Source: Bradyrhizobium canariense (GTDB taxonomy: Bacteria; Pseudomonadota; Alphaproteobacteria; Rhizobiales; Xanthobacteraceae). From it: a DNA stretch of 64,000 nt. The notes under the pieces were generated by a model. It made no database searches. It had not been told where the DNA came from and was given only the letters and a program-made list of their open reading frames with translations. Position 1 is the stretch's first letter. Every line of letters starts with the position of its first letter. This document shows positions 52,180 to 60,324 of the stretch, piece by piece. The DNA is taken from positions 1 through 64,000 of the forward strand of contig NZ_JAFCKJ010000018.1 in NCBI RefSeq assembly GCF_018130465.1. The letters are read 5' to 3'. The position numbers and the translations under genes were made by a program.

Positions 52180-52872
52180 CTACTGACGCAGCATGATCAG
52201 GGGATCGGCGGTATCAGGGACACGCCGCCATTGCGCGTTGTCGTCGGCCTCGAACTGCCAGGCCTCGCCGGCCTTCGACAGCAGGATGATCTGGCCGCGC
52301 TCGAGCCGCCATTGCGTCGGGTTGAATTGCGCGATGGCCGCATCGCATTTCGGCTTGAGGAAGACCTGGAAATTGTCCGGCCCGGCCTCCGTGTTGGTCA
52401 GCGTCAGCCCGCAGACCGGCTGGCCGTTGCCCCGGACGATCGACCAGTCGCCGATCATCTGGTCCATCGACTTCGCCATCGAGCGTGCCGCGGCGAGGTC
52501 TTGCAGGATGTAGACGCCCTCGCCTTGCCGCAGGCCCTCGAAGATGCCGGCCTCGACCTCGGTGAAGTCGATCACGGCTTCACCGCTCGAATCCTGCAAG
52601 CGGACGATGTCGAGACCCCTGACGCTCCAGGCGACGATGTCCTTGGTGAAGGGCAGCGCGGCCTTGCAGGCCGGCTCCAGCTCGAGCTTGAAGCCTTGAG
52701 CCGCAGCGTCGGCCTTGAGCGTGACGACGCAGGTCTTGCTGCGCTCGGTGGTCGAAAGCTCCCACTGCCCGGGCATCTCCTTCTTCAGGGTCGTCGTATC
52801 CTGCGCATGCGCGATGCCGATCGCGGCCAAGTAGGCCGCGACGGCGAATGCAACGACCCGAAGAGATCTCAT
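52180..52872 (-). CDS. AprI/Inh-family metalloprotease inhibitor-like protein
   Basis: A 230-residue protein with a signal peptide (VVAFAVAAYLAAIGIAHAQ). It holds two copies of the Inh beta-barrel: GQWELSTTERSKTCVVTLKA (~35-130) and GDWSIVRGNGQPVCGLTLTN (~142-230). Each has paired cysteines and a G-x-W start. Inh proteins block serralysin-type metalloproteases in the periplasm. Its ATG overlaps the stop of the hydroxyacid dehydrogenase gene (TGATG), so it is the last gene of the ABC operon upstream. That is an odd partner. A role other than inhibition is possible because the inhibitory N-terminal strand is not clearly present. Confidence 0.78.
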   Translation of the reverse strand: MRSLRVVAFAVAAYLAAIGIAHAQDTTTLKKEMPGQWELSTTERSKTCVVTLKADAAAQGFKLELEPACKAALPFTKDIVAWSVRGLDIVRLQDSSGEAVIDFTEVEAGIFEGLRQGEGVYILQDLAAARSMAKSMDQMIGDWSIVRGNGQPVCGLTLTNTEAGPDNFQVFLKPKCDAAIAQFNPTQWRLERGQIILLSKAGEAWQFEADDNAQWRRVPDTADPLIMLRQ

Positions 52873-53861
52873 CAGCGCCCCTTGAACGGCGTTTCGGCAA
52901 CCGGCGTCAATGGCGCCTTGCCGGCGAACCAGGACTTGAGATTGTCGACCACGAGCTGATCCATCGCGTTGCGCGTCACCACCGAGGCCGAGCCGATATG
53001 CGGCAGCAGCACGACGTTCTGCATGGTCTTGAGCTCGTCCGGCACGTTCGGCTCGGCCGCGAACACGTCGAGACCGGCGGCAAGGATGGTGCCGGACTTG
53101 AGCGCCTGGACCAGCGCCGGCTCGTCGATCACCGAGCCGCGCGCGACGTTGACCAGCACACCGCGCGGGCCGAGCGCCTTCAGCACCTCGGCGTTGATCA
53201 TCTTGTTGGTGCTGGCGCCACCGGGCACGATCACCATCAGCGTGTCCACCGCCTTCGCCATCTCGATCAGGTCCGGGTAGTGCTTGTAGGAGACGTCCTT
53301 GGACGGATTGCGGGTGTGATAGACCACCGGCACCAGCGAGGCATCGAGACGCCGCGCGATCGCCTGTCCGATCCGGCCCATGCCGACGATGCCGACCTTG
53401 CGATCGCGCAGCGAGCCGACGCTGAGCGGATAGTTCTGGGTCTGCCAGAGACCGGAGCGCACATAACGGTCGGCCTTGATGAACTCACGTACGGTGGAGA
53501 TCAGAAGGCCCATCGCGACGTCGGCGACCTCCTCGGTCAGCACGTCGGGCGTATTGGTGACGATGATGTTATGCTCGGCGGCGTATTTGGCGTCGACGTG
53601 GTCGTAGCCGACGCCGAAGCTCGCCACCATCTCGATCTTGGGCAATTGCGACAGCGAATCCTTGTCGGCGCGCACGGTGTGATAGGTCACCGCCACGCCG
53701 CGGATCTTTTCGCGGATCGCCGGTGTCAGCCGCTCGAGATCGCCCCGCGTCTCCGCCTTGTGCACGACGAAATGATCGGAAAACCCGCTCTCGAGGATCG
53801 GCCGGACCGGCCCATAAATCAGAAGGTCGATCTTTTCGGACGAAATCGAACCGGTGGTCAT
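52872..53861 (-). CDS. D-2-hydroxyacid dehydrogenase (GhrB/hydroxypyruvate reductase-like)
   Basis: This 329-residue enzyme has the D-isomer specific dehydrogenase architecture: a catalytic domain, then the NAD(P)-binding Rossmann motif VGIVGMGRIGQAIARRL. The catalytic Arg is in LVNVARGSVIDEPAL, Glu in LDVFAAEPNVP and His in NVVLLPHIGSAS. It reduces 2-oxoacids such as glyoxylate or hydroxypyruvate. It is coupled to the permease gene upstream (TGATG) and to the Inh-like gene downstream, within an ABC importer operon. This suggests that an imported organic acid or its product is its substrate (inference). Confidence 0.88.
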   Translation of the reverse strand: MTTGSISSEKIDLLIYGPVRPILESGFSDHFVVHKAETRGDLERLTPAIREKIRGVAVTYHTVRADKDSLSQLPKIEMVASFGVGYDHVDAKYAAEHNIIVTNTPDVLTEEVADVAMGLLISTVREFIKADRYVRSGLWQTQNYPLSVGSLRDRKVGIVGMGRIGQAIARRLDASLVPVVYHTRNPSKDVSYKHYPDLIEMAKAVDTLMVIVPGGASTNKMINAEVLKALGPRGVLVNVARGSVIDEPALVQALKSGTILAAGLDVFAAEPNVPDELKTMQNVVLLPHIGSASVVTRNAMDQLVVDNLKSWFAGKAPLTPVAETPFKGR

Positions 53862-54679
53862 CAGTTGTCCTTTCCAAGCGCGCTCTCATGCCAGCGCCGT
53901 AAAACGAGGTGGGAAACTAGCGCCAGCACCCCATAGATGACAATCCCGGCCAGCGACAACAGCAGCAGCGCCGCGAACATGCGGGGTATGTTCAATCGAT
54001 AGCCGGATTCTGCGATCCTGTAGGCGAGCCCGGAGCCGGCCCCGGCCGTTCCCGCGGCGATCTCGGCCACGACCGCACCGATCAGCGACAGGCCGCCGGC
54101 AATGCGCAGGCCGCCAAGAATATAGGGCAGCGCCGCCGGCAGCTTGAGCAAGCGCAGGGTCTGCTGCGGCGAGGCGCCATAAAGCTGGAACAGGCCGGCG
54201 AGGTTGCGATCGACCGAATTGAGCCCGAGCGTGGTGTTCGACAGCACCGGGAAAAAGGCGACGATGAAGGCGCAGACCACGACCGCGGTCTGCTGCTCCA
54301 GATAGATCAGCAGCAGCGGCGCGATCGCGATGACAGGCGTGACCTGAAGCACCACGGCATAGGGGAATAGCGAAGCTTCCACCCATTTGGACTGGTTGAA
54401 CAGCAGCGCCAGCGCGATGCCCCCGATGCTGGCCGCGACAAAACCTTCAAGCGTGGTCAGCAGCGTCGCGGCGAGCGATTGTGACAGCACCGCCCAGTCC
54501 TTGACCAGCGTCAGGAAAATGACGGAGGGCGCCGGCAGCACGTAAGGCGGGATGTCCTTGATGCGGACCACGAGCTCCCAGGCCAGGAGTCCCGCCGCGA
54601 ACACGATGACGGGCAGCACGAAGCGCAACGCCCGTTGCACGCCGGACGGCTTCGCGGTGACGGTGGCTTGCGCATTCAT
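53861..54679 (-). CDS. ABC transporter permease (SsuC/TauC/ThiX family)
   Basis: From ATG 54679 the protein has 272 residues and about six transmembrane helices (RFVLPVIVFAAGLLAWELVV; FVAASIGGIALALLF; ALLLLSLAGIVIYGVLALV). The EAA loop reads LYGASPQQTLRLLKLPAALP. It is of the family that imports sulfonates, nitrate/taurine or thiamine precursors. It overlaps the upstream ATPase by four bases (ATGA). An upstream open frame to 54913 is antisense shadow. Confidence 0.9.
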   Translation of the reverse strand: MNAQATVTAKPSGVQRALRFVLPVIVFAAGLLAWELVVRIKDIPPYVLPAPSVIFLTLVKDWAVLSQSLAATLLTTLEGFVAASIGGIALALLFNQSKWVEASLFPYAVVLQVTPVIAIAPLLLIYLEQQTAVVVCAFIVAFFPVLSNTTLGLNSVDRNLAGLFQLYGASPQQTLRLLKLPAALPYILGGLRIAGGLSLIGAVVAEIAAGTAGAGSGLAYRIAESGYRLNIPRMFAALLLLSLAGIVIYGVLALVSHLVLRRWHESALGKDN

Positions 54680-55491
54680 AGCATCGACTGCCCTGAATAG
54701 GACGGCGCCAGCGCGGCCGACACGCTCCGGCAATAATCGGAATAGGCGGCGGAGGTGCGAAACTCCTCGCCGCGCGGCTCGACCGTCTCGATGCGGATAT
54801 CGGCCTGGATGCGGCCTGGCCGCGCCGACATGACCACCACGCGCTGCGACAGATAGACGGATTCGAACACCGAATGGGTGACAAAGATGACGGTCTTGCG
54901 AAGGCTGCGCCACAGCGCGAGCAAATCGTTGTTGAGACGGAAGCGCGTGATCTCGTCGAGCGCCGCGAACGGCTCATCCATCAGGAGGATATCAGGGTCG
55001 GTGACGAGCGCGCGCGCCAGCGACACCCGCATCTTCATGCCGCCGGAGAGCTCGCGGGGGAAAGCCTCGGCGAAATCGGCAAGGCCCACGCTTGCAAGCG
55101 CCTCGTCGGCACGGGTGCGTGCCTCGGCTTTCGGCACGCCCGCGAGCTTCAGCGGCAGCCGCACGTTCTCGCGCACGCTGGTCCAGGGCATCAGGGTCGG
55201 CTCCTGAAACACGAAGCCGATGCCGTGACCAGGCGGCGCCTTGCCTTCGTGGCGCGCCAGCCGCACGATACCGGACGACGGCGCGCCGAGCTCGGCGATC
55301 AGCCGGAGCGCGGTGGATTTGCCGCAACCGGACGGGCCCAGCAGCGAGATGAACTCGCCCTTGCGCACGGCGAGGTCGAGCGGGCCGAGCGCCATCACGC
55401 CGTTGTCATAGACCTTCGTCACGCCGCGCAGGCTGACAGCCAAGGCCGTCAGGCCGGTCCCGACCCCCGTCGAAGTTTTGACTGATGACAT
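54676..55491 (-). CDS. ABC transporter ATP-binding protein (SsuB/TauB/ThiZ family)
   Basis: This 271-residue ATPase has Walker A GPSGCGKSTALRLIAEL, Q-loop FVFQEPTLMPWTSVRENV, signature LSGGMKMRVSLARALV, Walker B ILLMDEPFAALDE and switch VTHSVFESVYLSQR. It powers import with the permease 54679-53861 and the binding protein 56524-55502. Ten bases separate it from the binding-protein gene. Confidence 0.92.
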   Translation of the reverse strand: MSSVKTSTGVGTGLTALAVSLRGVTKVYDNGVMALGPLDLAVRKGEFISLLGPSGCGKSTALRLIAELGAPSSGIVRLARHEGKAPPGHGIGFVFQEPTLMPWTSVRENVRLPLKLAGVPKAEARTRADEALASVGLADFAEAFPRELSGGMKMRVSLARALVTDPDILLMDEPFAALDEITRFRLNNDLLALWRSLRKTVIFVTHSVFESVYLSQRVVVMSARPGRIQADIRIETVEPRGEEFRTSAAYSDYCRSVSAALAPSYSGQSML

Positions 55492-55501
55492 CGACCTTGC
55501 G

Positions 55502-56524
55502 TTACGGCTTGCTCGGGCGCAGCTCGACGCCGACGCCCTTGTTGACGAAGCGCAGCGTATAGGATTTGCGGAAGTCGAGGTCCGGCTTCACGACGCCTGC
55601 CTTCACCATCTTGTTGAAGAAGGAGGTGTAGCGCTCGTCGCTCATCGCGCCGATGCCGTTCTTCAGCGAATCGCCGGAATCCACGATGCCGTATTCCTTC
55701 ATCTTGGCGACGGAATAGGCGAGCAGCTCGTCGGTCATCTCCGGATTGAGCTTCTTGATCATGGCGTTGCCCGCGGAATTATCGCGGTAGATGTAATTGT
55801 ACCAACCCACCATGGAGGCATCGACGAAGCGCTGCACCAGGTCGGGCTTCTTCTCGACCACGTCGCGGCGGCTCTCGATCAGGGTCGAATAGGTGTTGAA
55901 GCCGGCATCGGCGAGCAGCAATACGTTGGGCTTGAAGCCGGCGGCCTTCTCGACCGCGAAGGGCTCGGAGGTGACGTAACCCTGCATCGCGCTCTTGGGA
56001 TTGGCGATGAAGGGCTGCGGATTGAAATTATAGGGGCGAACGTTCTTCTCGCTGAAACCGTATTCGGATTTCAGCCACTGGAAATAGCTGGTCATGCCCT
56101 CCTTGGAGACGAACAGCGTCAGCGGCTTGAGGTCCTCGATCTTGGCGACCTTGGCATCGGGCTGCGTCAGCATCACCTGCGGATCCTTCTGGAAGACCGC
56201 GGCGATCGTGACGACCGGGACGTTGTTGGCGACCGCGTCGAACGACATCAGCGTGTTCGCGGCCATGAAGAAATCGATCTTGCCGGCGATCAGGAGCATC
56301 CGGTTGTTCTCGTTGGGACCACCGGGAACGATGGTGACGTCGAGGCCGTATTTCTTGTAGGTGCCGTCGGCGACGGCCTGGAAAAAGCCGCCATGCTCGG
56401 CCTCGGCGACCCAATTGGTGCCGAACATGACCTTGTCCAGGGTCTCGGCGCGCGCCGGGACGACCGAGACGAAAGCGGCCATCAGGCCCGCCGTTAAGGC
56501 TCGCCGCAGATGAGAAGGGCTCAT
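55502..56524 (-). CDS. ABC transporter substrate-binding protein, NMT1/THI5-like
   Basis: From ATG 56524 the protein has 340 residues with a signal peptide (ALTAGLMAAFVSVVPARAE). The mature protein starts LDKVMFGTNWVAEAEHGGFF, a typical NMT1/ThiY/SsuA-type opening (xxGTNWxAExEHGGFYQA). Later segments are GGPNENNRMLLIAGKIDFFM and QPFIANPKSAMQGYVTSEPF. ThiY binds formylaminopyrimidine; SsuA relatives bind sulfonates. Which applies cannot be told. It opens a five-gene operon and is divergent from the creatininase-family gene (209-bp gap). Confidence 0.87.
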   Translation of the reverse strand: MSPSHLRRALTAGLMAAFVSVVPARAETLDKVMFGTNWVAEAEHGGFFQAVADGTYKKYGLDVTIVPGGPNENNRMLLIAGKIDFFMAANTLMSFDAVANNVPVVTIAAVFQKDPQVMLTQPDAKVAKIEDLKPLTLFVSKEGMTSYFQWLKSEYGFSEKNVRPYNFNPQPFIANPKSAMQGYVTSEPFAVEKAAGFKPNVLLLADAGFNTYSTLIESRRDVVEKKPDLVQRFVDASMVGWYNYIYRDNSAGNAMIKKLNPEMTDELLAYSVAKMKEYGIVDSGDSLKNGIGAMSDERYTSFFNKMVKAGVVKPDLDFRKSYTLRFVNKGVGVELRPSKP

Positions 56525-56640
56525 GATGGGACTCCGTCGATCGCTGCTGGCCCATGTGAAGGCAACGCGATAAAACCGCAAGACGTTCGGGGACGCGAGC
56601 CGGCCAGGCCCGCGTCCCCTGCTACCCCAAATTACGTGAC

Positions 56641-56730
56641 AAATTCGGGCAAAGAAACCTCCAAGAAAGCCTCCAGAAAACCTCCAAGAGAAACTCCAAG
56701 AGAACCTCCAAGAAAAACTCCAAGGAAAAC
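56641..56730 (+). repeat. Tandem ~12-bp A-rich repeats ahead of the creatininase-family start
   Basis: About six degenerate copies of CTCCAAGARAAC run without gaps to four bases before the start: CCTCCAAGAAAG, CCTCCAGAAAA, CCTCCAAGAGAAA, CTCCAAGAGAA, CCTCCAAGAAAAA, CTCCAAGGAAAA. The last unit holds the AAGGA ribosome-binding site. They lie entirely in the leader. Confidence 0.85.
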
Positions 56731-56733
56731 TTG

Positions 56734-57540
56734 ATGACGCCTTCCCGCGACTGGACCGAGATCAGCTGGGCCGATGCCAGCCCAGCTGAGGTTTCGCGCT
56801 GGATCGCAGTGCTGCCGCTGGCGGCGACCGAGCAGCACGGCCCGCATCTGCCGCTCGAGACCGACGTGCTGATCGCGGATGCCTATCTCGCGCGGGTGCG
56901 CGAGTTCCTGCCCGAGAGCGCTCCGGCCACTTTCCTGCCCGTTGAACCGATCGGGATTTCCACCGAGCATATCGACTATCCGGGCACGCAGACGCTGCCG
57001 ACTGGAATCGCGCTGAAGCGATGGACAGGAATCGGCGAGGACGTCGCGCGGCGCGGCGTGAAGAAGCTCGTCATCATCACCAGCCATGGCGGCAACAGCG
57101 CGGCAATGATGCTGATCGCGCAGGATCTTCGCGCGCATCAGAAGCTGTTTGTTGTCACGACGTCGTGGTCGCGGCTGTCGGGCGCGGACAGCCTGTTCCC
57201 GGCGGACGAAGTGCGCCACGGCATCCACGGCGGCGCGGTCGAGACCTCGATCATGCTGGCGCGCTATCCCGATCAGGTGCGCGTTGACGCGATCGCGGAT
57301 TTTCCCGCGAGCAGCATCGCGATGGAGCAGCAATATCGCTGGCTGTCGACGCAGCGGCCCGCACCGTTCGCCTGGCAGGCGCAGGATCTCCACGCGAGCG
57401 GCGCCGTCGGCAATGCGACGCTGGCCGTGGCCGCGAAGGGCGACCAGCTCATCGACCAGGGCGCCCACGCGTTTTGCGAGCTGCTTGCCGAGGTTGATAA
57501 CTTCGACGTGAACAGGCTCGCCAAAGGCCCGCTCGGCTAG
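56734..57540 (+). CDS. Creatininase family amidohydrolase
   Basis: From ATG 56734 (AAGGA in the last leader repeat) the protein has 268 residues. It has the creatininase-fold metal motifs LPLAATEQHGPHLPLETDVL (Glu, His, Asp ligands), ITSHGGNSAAMMLIAQDL (His, Gly, Asn) and HGIHGGAVETSIMLARYP (His, Glu). The family opens cyclic amides or removes formyl/amide groups from creatinine, riboflavin-pathway and inositol-derived compounds. It is divergent from a transporter with an NMT1-type binding protein. The pairing suggests that the hydrolase acts on an imported N-containing ring compound (inference). Confidence 0.88.
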   Translation: MTPSRDWTEISWADASPAEVSRWIAVLPLAATEQHGPHLPLETDVLIADAYLARVREFLPESAPATFLPVEPIGISTEHIDYPGTQTLPTGIALKRWTGIGEDVARRGVKKLVIITSHGGNSAAMMLIAQDLRAHQKLFVVTTSWSRLSGADSLFPADEVRHGIHGGAVETSIMLARYPDQVRVDAIADFPASSIAMEQQYRWLSTQRPAPFAWQAQDLHASGAVGNATLAVAAKGDQLIDQGAHAFCELLAEVDNFDVNRLAKGPLG

Positions 57541-57679
57541 CGCTCATCCTATTGGAATTATTCAGTAAAGATCCGGAATCCACGACCGGATCCGCGGCCT
57601 TCGAACCGGATTCGAGGAGCCTCCGTCCAACTCGGTACGCGGGCCACAACGGACCGCCTCAACCCGGATGGAGTTTCAA

Positions 57680-57940
57680 ATGTCGATCAAAACCAAGATT
57701 GCCGCTCTCGCTCTCGCTACCCTCGCCGTCACCGGCAGCATCGCGTCCACCACCTCGCAGGCCGAAGCCAAGCCGCTCGGCTGGGGCGTCGGTGTCGGCC
57801 TGGGCATCGCCACCGCCGCCGTCGTCGGCTCCGCGATCGCCGCCAGCAACGATCCCTATTACGGCTATCACCGCTGCGGCTGGGCCGCCCAGTACAACGC
57901 CTTCGGCCAGTACGTTGGCCGCGTGCGTACCTGCTTCTGA
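57680..57940 (+). CDS. Small secreted hypothetical protein
   Basis: From ATG 57680, preceded by GGAG seven bases upstream, the protein has 86 residues (the ATG at 57668 is upstream of that site). A signal peptide (SIKTKIAALALATLAVTGSIA) is followed by a Gly/Ala-rich, partly hydrophobic region (LGWGVGVGLGIATAAVVGSA) and a short end with two cysteines (HRCGWAAQYNAFG, VRTCF). Similar small Gly-rich exported proteins are frequent in rhizobia and uncharacterised. It is followed by two hairpins, one of them a likely terminator. Confidence 0.75.
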   Translation: MSIKTKIAALALATLAVTGSIASTTSQAEAKPLGWGVGVGLGIATAAVVGSAIAASNDPYYGYHRCGWAAQYNAFGQYVGRVRTCF

Positions 57941-57980
57941 TTTGAGTACCTGAGGCCGATCTCACGTGGATCCTGCGTCC

Positions 57981-58008
57981 GACACGGGCGCCTCATCCAC
58001 CCCGTGTC
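57981..58008. terminator. Hairpin downstream of the small secreted protein gene
   Basis: GACACGGG and CCCGTGTC form an 8-bp stem around a 12-base loop. It lies 41 bases after the stop codon and just before a stronger hairpin. Confidence 0.5.
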
Positions 58009-58016
58009 GTGCCCCC

Positions 58017-58057
58017 GACCCCGCCCGGATGTCCCCCCGGGCGGGGTCATCCGTTTT
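58017..58057 (+). terminator. Probable intrinsic terminator
   Basis: GACCCCGCCCGG and CCGGGCGGGGTC form a perfect 12-bp GC-rich stem with an 8-base loop, followed by ATCCGTTTT. The T-tract is short but the position, 77 bases downstream of the 57680 gene, fits transcription termination. The remaining gap up to 58238 contains an AT-rich stretch near 58118-58155 that could hold the promoter of the porin gene. Confidence 0.75.
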
Positions 58058-58238
58058 GGGGCCCCGGGAATTTGTTGCAGCCTCGTCACACAGCGGTGCG
58101 AACCATCCTCTGCGGCAATATGGACTAGTTGCTATTGCGAATTAATCGCAATAAGGTTCGCAACAAGCTCAGGGGCTTGGGAAGAAGTCGCGCCGGATCG
58201 AGATCATCTCACCCGGTGGCGGGAGCACCTAAGACCTG

Positions 58239-60317
58239 ATGACAGGGTCGCCGCGAATCGGCAGGGATATCGCGGCGGGTGGGACACATTCGCGTTTGGG
58301 GGCGTGCGTTTTGACGTTGAGAGGACACCGACAGAAATTGTTGCGCACAGCGGCGATCGCGGGCCTGCTGGGGCTTCCCGCCACCGGCAACGCGGCCGAT
58401 CTCCCGTTGAAGGCGCCGGCGCTCAAGGCCGTCTACGACTGGACCGGCCTCTATATCGGGGCGCATGCCGGCTATAGCCTCGGCTCGTCCCGCTTTGCGC
58501 TGAACGACGGCGCTGCGATCGGCGACAGTGGCGTCTTCAGCGGCATGATCGGCGGCGTGCAGGCCGGCTACAATTACCGGCTCAATTCGGGCTGGCTGGT
58601 CGGCGTCGAAGGCGATTTTTCGTTTCCGAACTACATCACCTCGAACTCGATCGTCTCCTTCCTGGCGACACCCGCCAACACCGTCACGCAGCAATGGGAC
58701 TACACCGCGAGCCTGCGCGGCCGCGTCGGCTACACCAGCGGTTCCTGGCTCGTCTACGCCACCGGCGGCTTTGCATGGATGGGCGAGCGCTATTTCGACA
58801 CACCGGCCTCCGGCGCCGAAGTGCCGAAAATCCTGAACACGCGGCCCGGCTGGATCGCGGGTGCCGGTATCGAATACGGCTTCGCACCGCATTGGAGCGC
58901 ACGGCTCGAATATCTCTACAGCCGCTTCGACGGCGCCAATGTCGCCTTCTCCACGGGCGCCCAATACACGTCTTCATCGCTCGACTTCCAGTCGGTACGG
59001 CTCGGCCTCAACCGCAAGGTCGATTGGCCGGGCATGCCGAGCTACAGTCCCAAGAGTTCGGGGATCAGCTCGCTGATCGACACTGAATCGGATCGCTGGG
59101 AGATCCACGGCCAGAGCACTTATCTGCCGCAAGGCTATCCGTCGTTCCCCGCCCTCTACACCGGGCCGAATTCGCTCTCGCCGTCAAAGCAGGCCAAGGC
59201 GACCTGGAGCAACAGCCTGTTCCTGAACGCGAAGCTGTGGGACGGCGGCGAGGTCTATTACAATCCCGAACTGCTGCAGGGATTTGGACTGAACGACACC
59301 GTTGGTGCCGCCGGCTTCCCGAATGGCGAAGCGCAGAAGTCGAACTTTCCCTATCCGCATTACAACACGTCGCGCCTGTTCGTGCGCCAGACGTTTGGCT
59401 TTGGCGGCGAGCAGGAAGAGCTCGCGAGCGGCCAGTTGCAGCTTGGGCAGAAGGTCGATGTTTCCAGGCTCACGGTGCAGGCCGGCAAATTCGCGGTGGT
59501 CGACGTGTTCGACGGCAATGCCTATGCCAAGGACACCCGCAAGGATTTCATGAACTGGTCGCTGTGGGCGCCGGGCGCCTTCGACTATTCCGCCGACAAG
59601 GTCGGCCTTACCTACGGCGTCACCGCCGAATTCAACCAGAAGCAATGGGCGCTGCGCGGCGGCTATTTCCTGATGGTCGCGGAGCCCAATTCAAATCATT
59701 TCGACACCAAGGTCGGGGAGCGCGGCCAGTACGTGGTCGAGCTTGAGACGCGCTTCTCGCTGTTCGGCCAGCCCGGCAAGCTCAGGACCATGGGCTGGCT
59801 CGACAGCGCCAATATGGGAAGCTTCCGCGAGACGCTGGATAATCCGGCGCTGAATCTCGACATCGCGCAGACTCGGCGCGGCCGCATCAAGGTCGGCTAT
59901 GTCGTCAATCTCGAGCAGGCGATCACGGACGATGTCGGGCTGTTCAGCCGCTGGAGCTGGAACGACGGCAAGAGCGAAACGCTGGCCTTCACCGACATCA
60001 ATCGCAGCCTGTCCGGCGGCCTTTCGATCAAGGGCACGAAATGGGGCCGGCCCGATGACGTGATCGGCGTCGGCGGCGCCATCAATGCCATCTCGCAGGA
60101 TTATCGCGACTTCCTGGCCGCCGGCGGCCTCGGTGTTCTCATCGGCGACGGCGCGCTCAACTACCGCAAGGAGCGCATCCTCGAAACCTATTACGCCTAC
60201 GCGGTGAACAAGAGCCTGACCCTCACCGCCGACTACCAGCTCATCGTCAACCCCGCCTACAACGCTGATCGCGGCCCGGTGTCGGTATTCTCCGGCCGGC
60301 TGCACGGGGAGTTCTGA
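58239..60317 (+). CDS. Fused Omp25-type barrel and OprB-type carbohydrate porin
   Basis: This 692-residue outer-membrane protein has a signal peptide (LLRTAAIAGLLGLPATGNAA). An Omp25/RopB-like 8-strand barrel follows (~55-260; YDWTGLYIGAHAGYSLGSS ... LDFQSVRLGLNRKV) and then an OprB-type porin (~285-692; WEIHGQSTYLPQGYPSFPAL; LWDGGEVYYNPELLQGFGLN; QAGKFAVVDVFDGNAYAKD; RGQYVVELETRFSLFGQPGK). Each half resembles a complete outer-membrane barrel. A porin importing sugars combined with a structural barrel is the simplest reading. ATG 58239 has only a distant GGGAG; a TTG at 58312 right before the signal peptide is an alternative start. Confidence 0.82.
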   Translation: MTGSPRIGRDIAAGGTHSRLGACVLTLRGHRQKLLRTAAIAGLLGLPATGNAADLPLKAPALKAVYDWTGLYIGAHAGYSLGSSRFALNDGAAIGDSGVFSGMIGGVQAGYNYRLNSGWLVGVEGDFSFPNYITSNSIVSFLATPANTVTQQWDYTASLRGRVGYTSGSWLVYATGGFAWMGERYFDTPASGAEVPKILNTRPGWIAGAGIEYGFAPHWSARLEYLYSRFDGANVAFSTGAQYTSSSLDFQSVRLGLNRKVDWPGMPSYSPKSSGISSLIDTESDRWEIHGQSTYLPQGYPSFPALYTGPNSLSPSKQAKATWSNSLFLNAKLWDGGEVYYNPELLQGFGLNDTVGAAGFPNGEAQKSNFPYPHYNTSRLFVRQTFGFGGEQEELASGQLQLGQKVDVSRLTVQAGKFAVVDVFDGNAYAKDTRKDFMNWSLWAPGAFDYSADKVGLTYGVTAEFNQKQWALRGGYFLMVAEPNSNHFDTKVGERGQYVVELETRFSLFGQPGKLRTMGWLDSANMGSFRETLDNPALNLDIAQTRRGRIKVGYVVNLEQAITDDVGLFSRWSWNDGKSETLAFTDINRSLSGGLSIKGTKWGRPDDVIGVGGAINAISQDYRDFLAAGGLGVLIGDGALNYRKERILETYYAYAVNKSLTLTADYQLIVNPAYNADRGPVSVFSGRLHGEF

Positions 60318-60324
60318 TCGCGGC

